A DNA stretch of 64,000 bases from Lysinibacillus antri (GCF_003977595.1 NZ_RYYR01000012.1:1-64000); one strand, 5' to 3'. Counted from the first letter of the stretch, positions 43,087 to 51,674 are shown. Numbers and translations: made by a program. Notes: generated from the letters alone by a model not told the origin.

Positions 43087-43431
43087 TTAACCTTCCCAAG
43101 TTCCTATCCCACCTCGTACATTCGTAATATTTCGGAAGCCGAGTCTTTTTAATTTTTTACACGCTTGATTACTTCTAATCCCAGTCTGACAGATCACAAC
43201 AATCTCCTTGTCCTTTGGGAGTTTTGAAAAATCCGAACGAAGGGGCATGTTTATAAATTGACGAATACTTTGACCTTTGAATTCTGACGGTGTTCTAACA
43301 TCTACAAATACTTTATTCGGATCGTTTAACATCGGCTTTAACTCTTTTGCCGTGATAGTTTTAATCCCTTTCGCCGGCATTAATCTATATATAAATAGTG
43401 CGATAAGCAGTATTATTAAGATCCATTCCAT
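43087..43431 (-). CDS. Membrane-anchored rhodanese-like protein
   Basis: A 114-residue protein with one N-terminal helix (EWILIILLIALFIYRL) and a rhodanese domain with VFVDVRTPSEFKG and VVICQTGIRSNQACKKL; the loop Cys in ICQTGIRS is the active site. Single rhodanese domains carry sulfur as persulfide. It resembles the YqhL-type proteins of Bacilli. Divergent from a second rhodanese gene 157 bp away. ATG with AAAGGAGTGG upstream. Confidence 0.87.
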   Translation of the reverse strand: MEWILIILLIALFIYRLMPAKGIKTITAKELKPMLNDPNKVFVDVRTPSEFKGQSIRQFINMPLRSDFSKLPKDKEIVVICQTGIRSNQACKKLKRLGFRNITNVRGGIGTWEG

Positions 43432-43587
43432 TTGATACCACTCCTTTAATAATCACTTTTCATTATATCATGACTTCTTCATAATCTAATGAAGGATCCT
43501 CCTATATTGGCATTTGACTTATAACTAACAACAGGATATTATACCCCTACAGGTATGTTTCAGTTGTATAAAAAAGGAGGTAATGAA

Positions 43588-43950
43588 ATGAGAAAAATAT
43601 TTTTTACAATGATGGTAGTTTTATTAATGTTAACTGGATGTAATGAAGAATCTTCTTATGAAACAATTTCTTTAGCTGATACACAAGAGAAAATCGACTC
43701 CGGCTATCTTGTTTTAGACGTACGTGAGCCAAATGAATTCGAGGAAGGTCATATTCCTGGCGCTATTAACAAACCACTTTCTGAGCTACAAGCGGGTGAT
43801 TTCTCAAATATTGATAAAGCTGAAAAATATATTGTGATATGCAGAAGTGGTAATCGTTCTAAAACAGCAAGTGATCTTTTATTAACAGAAGGCTTTGATA
43901 TTATAAATACTTCAGAAGGTATGTCTTCTTGGCAAGGGGATATTCAGTAA
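43588..43950 (+). CDS. Rhodanese-like lipoprotein
   Basis: A 120-residue lipoprotein: signal peptide MRKIFFTMMVVLLM with lipobox MLTGC, then a rhodanese domain with LVLDVREPNEFEEGHIPGA and IVICRSGNRSKTA, where CRSGNRS is the active loop. The ATG at 43588 follows AAAAGGAGGTAATGAA; the frame start at 43555 is not used. It would sit outside the membrane, facing the other way from its divergent neighbour if that is cytoplasmic. Confidence 0.9.
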   Translation: MRKIFFTMMVVLLMLTGCNEESSYETISLADTQEKIDSGYLVLDVREPNEFEEGHIPGAINKPLSELQAGDFSNIDKAEKYIVICRSGNRSKTASDLLLTEGFDIINTSEGMSSWQGDIQ

Positions 43951-44010
43951 ACAAGCTACTTATTAATGATATATAAGAACACACTAGTAGTAGAACCTAT
44001 ATTAAGAAGG

Positions 44011-44212
44011 CGCGGCCTACCACTGTAAGCCGCGAATAAATAAAGAAAGTTTAGATGGCGTCATTTTATGTGAGAGGACCTTTCACAAAGCCGGTGACAA
44101 AAACGCCACATCGTGTGGCATTGTCACCATGACCAACATCGTGTTGGCCCAAAGACAAGTCGTAGAGACAGCTTCAAGTTGGCTCTGCGGCTTGTGTGCT
44201 AAGTCCTCTCAC
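44011..44212. repeat. Multi-hairpin element, possible MITE or structured RNA
   Basis: A gene-free stretch packed with complementary arms. A first hairpin CGCGGC/GCCGCG spans 44011-44034. Then an outer stem TGAGAGGAC (44071-44079)/GTCCTCTCA (44203-44211) encloses three arms: GGTGACA/TGTCACC (44093-44128) with inner GCCACA-TCG-TGTGGC; CCAACA-TCG-TGTTGG (44133-44147); and ACAAGTCGTAGAG (44155-44167)/CTCTGCGGCTTGT (44183-44195). Together they form a four-way junction. It lies between a rhodanese and a ThpR gene. It contains no ORF. It could be a repetitive element or an RNA; orientation is not known. Confidence 0.6.
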
Positions 44213-44286
44213 TATGTCAACTTTTTTTGAAACTCTGTTAGTATATATTAATAGAACGGATTTTTATCATTTTAAAGCTACTATTT

Positions 44287-44850
44287 TTAATGAAGAGGAA
44301 AACTTGCAAACTCCTTATATTTCGGTGTTTCTTCAATATGTGATTCATAAAGGATAATTTCATTCACAGTAAAAGTAAGCTTTTCTCCATCTTCTGTTGT
44401 AATAAAGGTTAGTGAATCTTGGTGAAATGGTTGTTCACTATCCCACTTTCGAGCTAATGTAATATGTGGTCGAAAAGGCTTTTTATCAAGTTCAAACCCA
44501 AGATCTAAACAATGATTATAAACGAAACTTTGTATATTATTTAGTTCTGCGGAATGTTCTACATCTGCCCAAAAGATCCGTGGGCTTTTCACCGCACCAA
44601 ATGTCCCTATTTTATTAAGCGTTAATGAAAACCTTTGTCCCTTTAGTAAAACTTTTGCCGATTTAACAGTTTGACTGAGTAGCTCTTTTTCTACATTTCC
44701 TAAAAATGCAAGGGTTATATGATAATCCTGCTCGTGTACCCATCGCTTAAAAGGAAACGTTTTTTTATTCTTTTGGACCCACTCATTTAAGAATGATTTC
44801 ACTTCATTTGGTAGCTTTACCGCAAAAAAGTAGTGATGTTTGATTGCCAT
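44287..44850 (-). CDS. thpR: RNA 2',3'-cyclic phosphodiesterase (2H family)
   Basis: A 187-residue 2H phosphoesterase with both HxTx motifs: DYHITLAFLGNV (about residue 43) and RPHITLARKW (about 127). FFAVKLPNEVKSFL at the start is typical of ThpR/LigT. It opens 2',3'-cyclic phosphates on RNA ends. Same size as B. subtilis YtlP. Single gene, ATG preceded by GGGGATGG. Confidence 0.88.
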   Translation of the reverse strand: MAIKHHYFFAVKLPNEVKSFLNEWVQKNKKTFPFKRWVHEQDYHITLAFLGNVEKELLSQTVKSAKVLLKGQRFSLTLNKIGTFGAVKSPRIFWADVEHSAELNNIQSFVYNHCLDLGFELDKKPFRPHITLARKWDSEQPFHQDSLTFITTEDGEKLTFTVNEIILYESHIEETPKYKEFASFPLH

Positions 44851-44908
44851 ATTTCCATCCCCTATAAACTATTTACAATCAATATTATCATTTTCTCCAC
44901 AATGCATA

Positions 44909-45226
44909 CTATCCGTCTATCACCTTTAGTCCAACCACCGAAACTAATATAATGGCAATAAACAATACCCTTTTCCAATCCTTTGATTCACCGTAGAAAG
45001 TCATACCTACAATTGTACCTCCCACAACGCCAATTCCCGTCCAAATTGCGTATGCAGTACCCATTGCAATAAAGTTCATTGAATAATGTAGCAGTATTAA
45101 ACTAGCACCAAAACCTAGTACAAATAATGATAGTGGCTTCCAACTACGACTCACACTCCACTGGTTCATCATCGCCACACCAAATGTTTCAAATAATCCC
45201 GCTACAATTAACGCAATCCATGCCAT
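44909..45226 (-). CDS. ykkD: Small multidrug resistance protein, YkkD-like subunit
   Basis: A 105-residue four-helix SMR protein with the conserved membrane Glu in AGLFETFGVAMMNQW (residue 13). HYSMNFIAMGTAYAIWTGIG is the family core. Length equals B. subtilis YkkD, and it lies 1 bp behind a YkkC-like partner under a guanidine-I riboswitch. The pair is expected to form a heterodimer that exports guanidinium or related cations. Confidence 0.9.
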   Translation of the reverse strand: MAWIALIVAGLFETFGVAMMNQWSVSRSWKPLSLFVLGFGASLILLHYSMNFIAMGTAYAIWTGIGVVGGTIVGMTFYGESKDWKRVLFIAIILVSVVGLKVIDG

Positions 45227-45227
45227 C

Positions 45228-45569
45228 TTAGTTTTCGACCTCTTTTCTATCTTCTTTGTCTGTCACTACTTTTAATCCAATTACACCTACCAGTAATAAA
45301 AGAATTAAAAGGATTTTCACAAGATGAAAGGGCTCACCAAAAAATAGAATCTCTGATAATATAGCCCCTACCGTCCCTAAACCAACAAACACAGCATACA
45401 CCGTTCCTGCCGGTAAGTTTTTTGTTGCTGTAACTAAATAATAGTTCGATATGATAATTGCGATACCCGTCCCAACCCAAGTTAAAATGCTATTTGCATG
45501 AGCTAATCCAATCACCCAAATCACTTCGAATACAACAGCAACGATCACCTTTAGCCAATGTCGATTCAT
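45228..45569 (-). CDS. ykkC: Small multidrug resistance protein, YkkC-like subunit
   Basis: A 113-residue four-helix SMR protein with the Glu in [13 protein letters not shown] (residue 15) and [22 protein letters not shown]. subtilis YkkC has 112 residues. It is the first gene after the guanidine-I riboswitch; AACGGAGGTATC precedes the ATG. Riboswitch and SMR type together make guanidinium export the likely role. Confidence 0.91.
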   Translation of the reverse strand: MNRHWLKVIVAVVFEVIWVIGLAHANSILTWVGTGIAIIISNYYLVTATKNLPAGTVYAVFVGLGTVGAILSEILFFGEPFHLVKILLILLLLVGVIGLKVVTDKEDRKEVEN

Positions 45570-45590
45570 TAAAGATACCTCCGTTCAAAA

Positions 45591-45636
45591 TAAAAAAGCC
45601 CGAGCGAATACTAGTAATAGTATCTCCCAGGCTTTT
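45591..45636 (-). terminator. Terminator controlled by the guanidine riboswitch
   Basis: Minus-strand AAAGCCTGGGAG (part of the aptamer 3' end) pairs with CTCGGGCTTTTTT. Because the aptamer and terminator share the GCCTGGGAG strand, guanidine binding should prevent termination. Confidence 0.88.
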
Positions 45637-45706
45637 ATCCTTCCGTGTCACAATAAATGTGGTTTTCTCTCGGACCAGACCACGTAAAAGTGCGGAACCC
45701 TAGAAA
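45620..45706 (-). promoter_or_regulatory. Guanidine-I (ykkC) riboswitch aptamer
   Basis: Minus-strand blocks CTAGGGTTCCGC, CTGGTCCGAGAGA, ACACGGAAGGATAAAAGCC and TGGGAGA follow the ykkC class I consensus in order. It lies just ahead of a YkkC/YkkD SMR pair, the same arrangement as in B. subtilis. Confidence 0.95.
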
Positions 45707-45848
45707 ACTTTTTTATTTAACTGCCTTGTATTATTTCACATTTTCAGTTTGATTTCAAGGGAGCCATATGTAAGCTTTAATTTGAAACTCCACCTGTTTC
45801 CATTTCTCTAGTATGTTCGATATGATAGACATAGCAAGGAGGGTACGA

Positions 45849-46664
45849 ATGGCTAAAGATAAAGAAAATGAAGTTGAACCAATAAGCGAAGAAGAATTGA
45901 TTGAACTCGTATTAGAAGCACAAAAAGAGGCACTTGAAAAAGCGCGACTGGAAAGATTGTCTGGGATAAAAAAACAAAAGAAGCGGCCACGGTCTGTTCG
46001 ATTGGTTGCTTGGATCATGGCTGGAATGCTCCTATTCAGTACATTTGCAGTCATTTTTGAAATATACTCTATCCCTGCAATTGAATTTATTAAAAAATCC
46101 GCCGCCCTTTCTCAACAAGACGAGATTAAAACATATAAAAAAGCAATTGTTGAAGTGAAAACAAACAATGGAAAAGGTACTGGCTTTTCTATCTCTGACG
46201 ATGGATACATTGTGACAAATGAACATGTTATTGATGACGCACTTACAATTACCGTTACTTTTCCCGGTGATGGAATATATAAAGGTGAAGTTGTTGAAAG
46301 CTACCCAACTATTGATTTAGCCATTTTGAAAGTAGATAGCGAGAATCTACCTCATTTATCTTTAGAAAAATCCTACGAGCCAACAAAAGGCGAACAAATC
46401 TACTTTATTGGAAATCCTTTATACTTTACAGGCATTGCAAATGAAGGAAAAGTAATTGATTATACGTTGCTGCAAGATTGGGAAGATGAAGTCATTATGT
46501 TGGATGCACCCGTCTATCACGGGAATAGTGGTAGCCCTGTCATTAATAAAGTAGGTAATGTTATTGGGATTGTTTTCGCCACTACAAAAACAGAAGAATA
46601 CGGCCGTGTTGGATTATTTATTCCGATTGATTTATTACACGAAAAGCTTAATCTATTAAAATAG
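45849..46664 (+). CDS. Membrane-anchored trypsin-like serine protease (S1C, no PDZ)
   Basis: A 271-residue protein. Residues 1-45 are charged and coil-like (EEELIELVLEAQKEALEKA) in the cytoplasm; one helix (about 52-72) crosses the membrane. The protease domain has TNEHVIDDA (His about 125), DLAILKVDS (Asp about 157) and HGNSGSPV (Ser about 226), a full triad of the HtrA type. No PDZ domain follows. The ATG at 45849 has AAGGAGGG upstream; an in-frame ATG at 45813 does not. It probably acts outside the membrane on misfolded or regulatory proteins. The substrate is unknown. Confidence 0.88.
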   Translation: MAKDKENEVEPISEEELIELVLEAQKEALEKARLERLSGIKKQKKRPRSVRLVAWIMAGMLLFSTFAVIFEIYSIPAIEFIKKSAALSQQDEIKTYKKAIVEVKTNNGKGTGFSISDDGYIVTNEHVIDDALTITVTFPGDGIYKGEVVESYPTIDLAILKVDSENLPHLSLEKSYEPTKGEQIYFIGNPLYFTGIANEGKVIDYTLLQDWEDEVIMLDAPVYHGNSGSPVINKVGNVIGIVFATTKTEEYGRVGLFIPIDLLHEKLNLLK

Positions 46665-46737
46665 TAATTAACAATTCCCTTTTTTCTAAAGTGCTACAAT
46701 GAACCTCAATTTCATAGCATCATATTACTTTTTTATT

Positions 46738-48173
46738 GTAAACTTTGTTGACAACATAATTTTATTCATATAAAAATATCCATTATATCACCTAGCAATT
46801 TTAGGTGATATTTTGTTTATAAAGCAATTACTTTTCTACACATTCAATCAAGACGTTTCTATACATTGATAAATCAAACTCTCTATTCATTTTCTTTGTA
46901 AACCATGTTGACGTTAATAATTTACTAACATAGAAAGTACAGTTTATTTTATCAATAAAACTTACGTTACTAAATTCTAATATCTTTAATATCTTTGAAA
47001 TTTGGCATACCGCAGCCGACATCCTCTTTTTATGTCAACCTAGTTTACATTAAAGATATTTTTATATATTTAACAAACCCACACTACTTATATACATAGA
47101 TTTCTTAATATAATTTTTTCGTCAACCAAGTAGACAAAAAAACTTGAGTTAAATCCTTTTTTATCAACCCTTATTAACCACTTCTCTAAAATCAGATAAG
47201 AATAATATTATTCTCACATTTTTTGATTCCCAACACAAAAAGGACCTGCTCTTAACAACAGAATCCCTAAATTTCAAATTATCTTTTTATCATGACTACG
47301 ATTGTCCACATAATTACAGAATATTGTACTGTTTTGAATACCGATCCATCATACAAAAATAGATAAGCTGCTACGTAAATACAAATAAATAATAAAATAG
47401 CTTGTACAAACCTCAACTTCCCAACCCCTCGTATTGGTTTTAGCACCCTAAACCTTCACTCATACATCATATTATTTATCTAAATTCTTTATGAAGATTT
47501 ACAATTTCCAAGCATCTTAAATAGCAGCATTTTAAAAATAGAACGTCCATATAAAACCTTCTAGCTTACATGATCACTTACAATTTCTTATAAAAATTAC
47601 TTTCATAATTAGAACCATGTTTAAAAAATCGCTTCTCACTCGACATAAATCCATCTATTGTTACAAACACCCTATATAAATATCACTTTCTCGTAAACTT
47701 AGTTGACAGAAAATTATGTATCCACCTTTATGTTTCAAAGTATTAATCCAGTATTCTTTAACGGCACTACACTCCAATTATTATTTTAATAACTTCTACA
47801 GTTTTTGACTTCTCTCGACTATTTTACTTTTACACAATAATAAAATTGTCAACTATGTTTACAATTAATTTCAACAGGCTATATATAATACCATCACTTA
47901 AGCCACTTATCTTACTTATTATCTTGAGAAGAACACTATTCACAGGTTATGTAATTTTCGAGTCTTTTTTCGACAATACAATCTATATAAATATAATATT
48001 TTCGTCATCTAGGTTGACAGAAAAACTAACTATCCACCTTTTACTTCTACTGCTTGACACCACTTTTCTGATTCATATACACGCTATCAGTTATTTGAAA
48101 ATAAAATTCGTTCAAACAATTATTTCAACAAATTTCACCTATTCAAAATAACAATTTCGTCAACTTAATTGAC
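46738..48173. repeat. Array of eight 15-bp dyads, consensus GTAAAC-N3-GTTGAC
   Basis: Sites begin at 46738, 46898, 47034, 47121, 47693, 47848, 48004 and 48159. Sites 1, 2, 5 on the plus strand and 3, 6 on the minus strand match GTAAAC-N3-GTTGAC exactly; sites 4, 7 and 8 differ by one or two bases. All keep a GTTGAC half. The last four are spaced 155, 156 and 155 bp. Sites 5 and 7 also share following words GTTGACAGAAAA and TATCCACCTTT, so the array looks like an old ~310-bp duplication. The 46665-48290 interval is otherwise gene-poor and very AT-rich. It has the look of a protein-binding array; the protein is unknown. Confidence 0.75.
47279..47416 (-). CDS. Possible small membrane protein, 45 residues
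   Basis: A short frame in the dyad array region starting TTG at 47416 behind GAGGGG. It encodes a hydrophobic RFVQAILLFICIYVAAYLF, a turn YDGSVFKTVQYS and a second helix VIMWTIVVMI. The plan resembles the 52-residue protein at 40263-40421. No terminator is seen. Real expression is uncertain. Confidence 0.4.
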   Translation of the reverse strand: MRFVQAILLFICIYVAAYLFLYDGSVFKTVQYSVIMWTIVVMIKR

Positions 48174-48321
48174 GATTAATTTTAATAGAGGTGTTAATTT
48201 ATCAATCTTAATAGCCTCACTTTAGAATATCGCTCCATTTCACAAATTATATTACCCAAAAGTTCAAAATAACGTATGATAAATAATTTTTTGAGCCCAC
48301 GAGCTTTATTAATGAGGTAAA

Positions 48322-48561
48322 AAGTATTTTAGCCATACTTCACCCACATATGGAAGTTCATTGAATACGAACAAAATGGATGGATTCAGTTATAAGACTG
48401 CTAGCGAGAATATCACACAAGGATAAAAAACCGCAGTTGGGATAGCATGGATGAACAGTGATGACCATCGAAAAAATATATTAAGTGCAAGTTTTACTCA
48501 AATCGGTGTAGGTTATGAACAAAATGGAAGTTACTGGACACAACTATTTATAAACCAATAA
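48322..48561 (+). pseudogene. CAP/SCP (YkwD-like) domain pseudogene remnant
   Basis: In one frame the DNA reads KYFSHTSPTYGS, then GFSYKTASENITQG, a TAA, then WMNSDDHRKNIL, FTQIGVGYEQNG and YWTQLF. These are consecutive CAP-domain motifs of YkwD-type secreted proteins, including the HTSP and NENI-type blocks. The stop sits where a Gln codon is expected, and no start or signal peptide remains upstream. The real gene has decayed to its C-terminal half. A terminator follows at once. Confidence 0.85.
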
Positions 48562-48590
48562 AAAGACAGGGAAAACCCCCTGTCTTTTTC
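48560..48590. terminator. Terminator after the CAP pseudogene
   Basis: AAAAAGACAGGG with CCCCTGTCTTTTT around AAAAC; T-runs on both sides. It is the surviving end of the decayed CAP gene and may also stop minus-strand transcription. Confidence 0.8.
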
Positions 48591-48723
48591 AATTGTTATT
48601 TTATAGATTCTCCAATCATCAATACGTTGGACGAACGAGTTCATTAAATTTATATGTAAATGCAAAAAAGACCTGATTATTAGTAAATCAAGTCTAAGGA
48701 TGTAGAACCGTTGCCGGACAAAT

Positions 48724-49623
48724 TTAGCTCCTATGAACCTTTGTAGCGACCCACCCTTCATATATTCCTTCATATTTCTTTGCATAGAGAGCTATTAATT
48801 CTGTTTGATAATCGATTAAGGCCAATACTTCCATTTTGCTCGCCCAAATCTTAAATGTATTTTGCGTCCATTCATAAGTGATTTGAAAACCCGTTTGCTC
48901 TATTTCTTGAAGACAGCTTTTTCCCTTTTCGTACGGTATCGTTAATGAATGAACGATTGTCATTGTATTATCGATTCTTAAATTAACCTCCATGGCACGA
49001 ACCAATTCTCTATTTTTATTAATCCGACATAGTTTTTCCTGTACAGTTTCCGTCACCTGAAAAAGTCCTTCTTTAAATGCACGATCAATGCGAAGTCGAT
49101 CATAATCTAATATCCACCTTCTGAACTGATGGTAAATAGGACGTAACACATCTTGGTTCACGGAATAGATATCACAACCACGATCATCATACATATGAAA
49201 TAAGATACTCGTCGTTGTATTAATTAAATAGACTTGCCCTTCTATTTTTGGCTTTACTGAAAAGTCCGCATTTGCTATGGCTCGAAGCAATGTTGGTAAA
49301 CGAAAGGATGCCTTATTCCCAGATACAGACCAATAAAACTCCTTCCCGTCTTCACAGTCAATCTCTTCATATTTCAATCGATAAATATCTTTCGGATTGA
49401 TTAAAAAGCGATTTATGTTGGGCAATGCATTTTGATAGGTGCAAATAATGAGTACTACTTGATCTTCTTGTTGAAAAAGGCTATTTACAATCTGCTTAGC
49501 ACGATTAAGAAGCGGTTGGAAATAGTTTTCGGTTAAATACTCCTCTTTTTTCTCAGGTATTACCCCTAATTCAAAACGAATCCAATTATGTTTTTGATTT
49601 AGCCAATTCGTTAAATACTCCAT
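48724..49623 (-). CDS. DUF3885 family protein
   Basis: A 299-residue soluble protein. The segment FHMYDDRGCDIYSVNQD followed by YHQFRRWILDYDR (about residues 145-180) matches the DUF3885 C-terminal signature YDDRGxD. A second half with YEWTQNTFKIWASK follows. Function unknown; such proteins occur in Bacilli next to immunity or toxin-related loci at times, but nothing of the kind is visible here. ATG with AAGGAGGG upstream. Confidence 0.75.
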   Translation of the reverse strand: MEYLTNWLNQKHNWIRFELGVIPEKKEEYLTENYFQPLLNRAKQIVNSLFQQEDQVVLIICTYQNALPNINRFLINPKDIYRLKYEEIDCEDGKEFYWSVSGNKASFRLPTLLRAIANADFSVKPKIEGQVYLINTTTSILFHMYDDRGCDIYSVNQDVLRPIYHQFRRWILDYDRLRIDRAFKEGLFQVTETVQEKLCRINKNRELVRAMEVNLRIDNTMTIVHSLTIPYEKGKSCLQEIEQTGFQITYEWTQNTFKIWASKMEVLALIDYQTELIALYAKKYEGIYEGWVATKVHRS

Positions 49624-49717
49624 TTTCCCTCCTTGTAATAACCGTTATTGTAAGCATTCTTTGAATAGGTCCGTTCCGTGTTCCAAATATTTTAACATAT
49701 CATTTATAATCACAATT

Positions 49718-49750
49718 AAAAAAGACGCCTCCGTAAATTTCGGAAACGCC
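49718..49750 (-). terminator. Intrinsic terminator of menA
   Basis: Minus-strand GGCGTTTCCG pairs with CGGAGGCGTC around AAATTTA, followed by six T; 7 bp past the menA stop. Confidence 0.85.
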
Positions 49751-49756
49751 TAACCT

Positions 49757-50677
49757 TTAAAATATATAACTAATCAATAATCCAATAGACAAAAGGAAAC
49801 TAAATAACGTATTGGTAATCGCTGTGGATTTCATTGCCACTCGCATATATTGCAGCTCTGTCACTCCTTTTTTAAAGCCTTGGATCGCTGAAATTGGCTT
49901 TTTCACACTTAGAAAAATAACCAATGCCCAAGGACTAATATCTCCTTGGAAAACTAAAATCACAATCCATAAATAAGACAGGACAAAAGCTATAGCTAAA
50001 GAACCGATCGCTTTATCTCTACCTAGAAGAATTGCCAATGTTTTACGTCCACCTTTTGTATCTTCTTCGATATCACGAATGTTATTTGCCATATTAATGC
50101 CACCGACTAAAATTCCAGCCGGTATAGACACTAATATCGCAAGGAGTGTTAGCGTATTTGTTTGGATAAAGTAAGCAATTAACACAAACCCTGTCCCCAT
50201 TAACGCTCCTGCAAACAGCTCACCAAATGGAGTGTAGGCAATTGGGATTGGTCCACCTGTGTAAAGATAACCTACAGCCATACCGAACAGCCCAATCACC
50301 ACTAACCACCAACTACTATTCATACAAATGTAAACACCGATGATCGCTGCAAATACATAGAGTAAAATCGCAACGGTTAGCACGTTTTTAGGCTTCAATC
50401 CATGACGAACGATCCCGCCACCAATACCCACTGATTCAGCTGTGTCTAATCCGCGCTTAAAATCGTAATATTCATTAAATAAATTGGTCGCGATTTGCAA
50501 TGCTAAACAAGCAATCATCATTGCAGCAAATAATAACCAATCAATTTTTGTTTCATACAATGCCAATACTGTCCCTAAAATGACAGGGGCAAAGGTCGCC
50601 GTTAGTGTATGTGGTCGAGTCATTTTCCACATTAACTTAGCGGGACTTAAAGTTTCATTTTCCATGAATCTATTCAA
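49757..50677 (-). CDS. menA: 1,4-dihydroxy-2-naphthoate polyprenyltransferase
   Basis: A 306-residue UbiA-family membrane enzyme with about eight helices. The first Asp-rich motif is NEYYDFKRGLDTAES (about residue 68) and the second is NNIRDIEEDTKGGRKTLA (about 197). This pattern is specific to MenA, which prenylates DHNA to demethylmenaquinone. It shows the organism uses menaquinone. ATG preceded by AAGGAAGTTG; single gene here, as usual in Bacillales. Confidence 0.94.
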   Translation of the reverse strand: MNRFMENETLSPAKLMWKMTRPHTLTATFAPVILGTVLALYETKIDWLLFAAMMIACLALQIATNLFNEYYDFKRGLDTAESVGIGGGIVRHGLKPKNVLTVAILLYVFAAIIGVYICMNSSWWLVVIGLFGMAVGYLYTGGPIPIAYTPFGELFAGALMGTGFVLIAYFIQTNTLTLLAILVSIPAGILVGGINMANNIRDIEEDTKGGRKTLAILLGRDKAIGSLAIAFVLSYLWIVILVFQGDISPWALVIFLSVKKPISAIQGFKKGVTELQYMRVAMKSTAITNTLFSFLLSIGLLISYIF

Positions 50678-50759
50678 CTTCCTTACTATTTATAAGTTTC
50701 ATTCATCCATTATAACAAATTCAACTAGTTGCTCAAATGACTTGTACTAATTAAACAAT

Positions 50760-50788
50760 CAAAAAGCCCACCTAATATCGTGGACTTA
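50760..50788 (-). terminator. Intrinsic terminator of the GNAT gene
   Basis: Minus-strand AGTCCAC pairs with GTGGGCTTTTTG around GATATTAG; it lies upstream of menA and downstream in orientation terms between the two genes, adjacent to the GNAT stop at 50796. Confidence 0.7.
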
Positions 50789-50795
50789 TTTTGAA

Positions 50796-51674
50796 TTATT
50801 CACCTGTATATACAAAGTAATCCACTTGCATCGACTTAATAAATCCTGCTTTTTCATATACCGCAAGTGCTCTCTCGTTATCTACTTCTACTTCTAGCAT
50901 GACAATTTTTTCACCACTGCGTAACGCAAAGTCTTTTACCCAGTTTAATAGTGCCGTTGCAACACCTTGACCTTGATAATCTGGGTGTACGGCTAATGCG
51001 GTTACCCATTGGATGTCACCTTCTTTTACGGATGTGACAGTTCCTGCAATTTCATCGTCTAAAATGGCAACCCACATAATTCGTCCTTCAGTAGAAGTGT
51101 TATAGGAAATTAATTCCACCGATTCTTCTCGTAAATCACCAAATGCTTCACCTAAAATTTCAATCATATTGTCCTCATCCGCTATTTCAATATACGGACG
51201 AATAAAAATACGATCACATAGCGCTGTTGCTTCAGATCTTGCTTCAAAAGTTGCTTCTGAAAAGCTATAACTATACCCATACTTCTCAACAAATTTACGA
51301 CGGGAAGTATCAGTTTCGATTACTAACGCTAGTTCCCCTTCTGCCCCACGGTGATGAAGACCATCTCCAACTACTTTTAATAAAGCTTCATCAATTCCAA
51401 TTTCTCTATACATCGGAGCAACTAAAATCGACCATTCATATGTATTTAACCCCATTTGATCCATAGCATTCGCTACACCTACTAATTGGTCGTGCTCATC
51501 GTCATATGCGAGGACAAAAAATCCCCTTGCATCCACCTTTTGGGACTCCGTTAAATTTAATACTGGACAATAGTTAAATTGATCTATGACGAAAGCTTCG
51601 TCACATAATAGTTTAATTTCTTTATAGGTTTCGTCATCTATAGGAAAAGATGCAGTAATAATTGAAAAATTCAT
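50796..51674 (-). CDS. Double-domain GNAT acetyltransferase
   Basis: A 292-residue protein with two GNAT folds. The second (about residues 155-290) has the acetyl-CoA loop VHPDYQGQGVATALLNW, and VDNERALAVYEKAGF; the first (about 1-145) is similar but more divergent, with VAPMYREIGIDEALL. Double GNATs include MshD-type and uncharacterised N-acetyltransferases. The substrate is not predictable. ATG with AGGAGCGAAAG upstream. Confidence 0.85.
   Translation of the reverse strand: MNFSIITASFPIDDETYKEIKLLCDEAFVIDQFNYCPVLNLTESQKVDARGFFVLAYDDEHDQLVGVANAMDQMGLNTYEWSILVAPMYREIGIDEALLKVVGDGLHHRGAEGELALVIETDTSRRKFVEKYGYSYSFSEATFEARSEATALCDRIFIRPYIEIADEDNMIEILGEAFGDLREESVELISYNTSTEGRIMWVAILDDEIAGTVTSVKEGDIQWVTALAVHPDYQGQGVATALLNWVKDFALRSGEKIVMLEVEVDNERALAVYEKAGFIKSMQVDYFVYTGE

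Noticed and set aside
46828-47022. 64-residue minus-strand frame inside the dyad array
   Set aside because: One of the dyads falls inside it, composition is AT-driven and no ribosome-binding site is present.
47846-48151. 101-residue plus-strand frame inside the dyad array
   Set aside because: It begins within a dyad and covers another; the hydrophobic sequence is what AT-rich DNA gives by chance.
46738-48173. CRISPR array
   Set aside because: The repeated unit is a 15-bp dyad on both strands with ~155-bp spacing, and there are no cas genes; not a CRISPR pattern.
48531-48785. 84-residue minus-strand frame
   Set aside because: It covers the terminator of the CAP pseudogene and the end of the DUF3885 gene in another frame.
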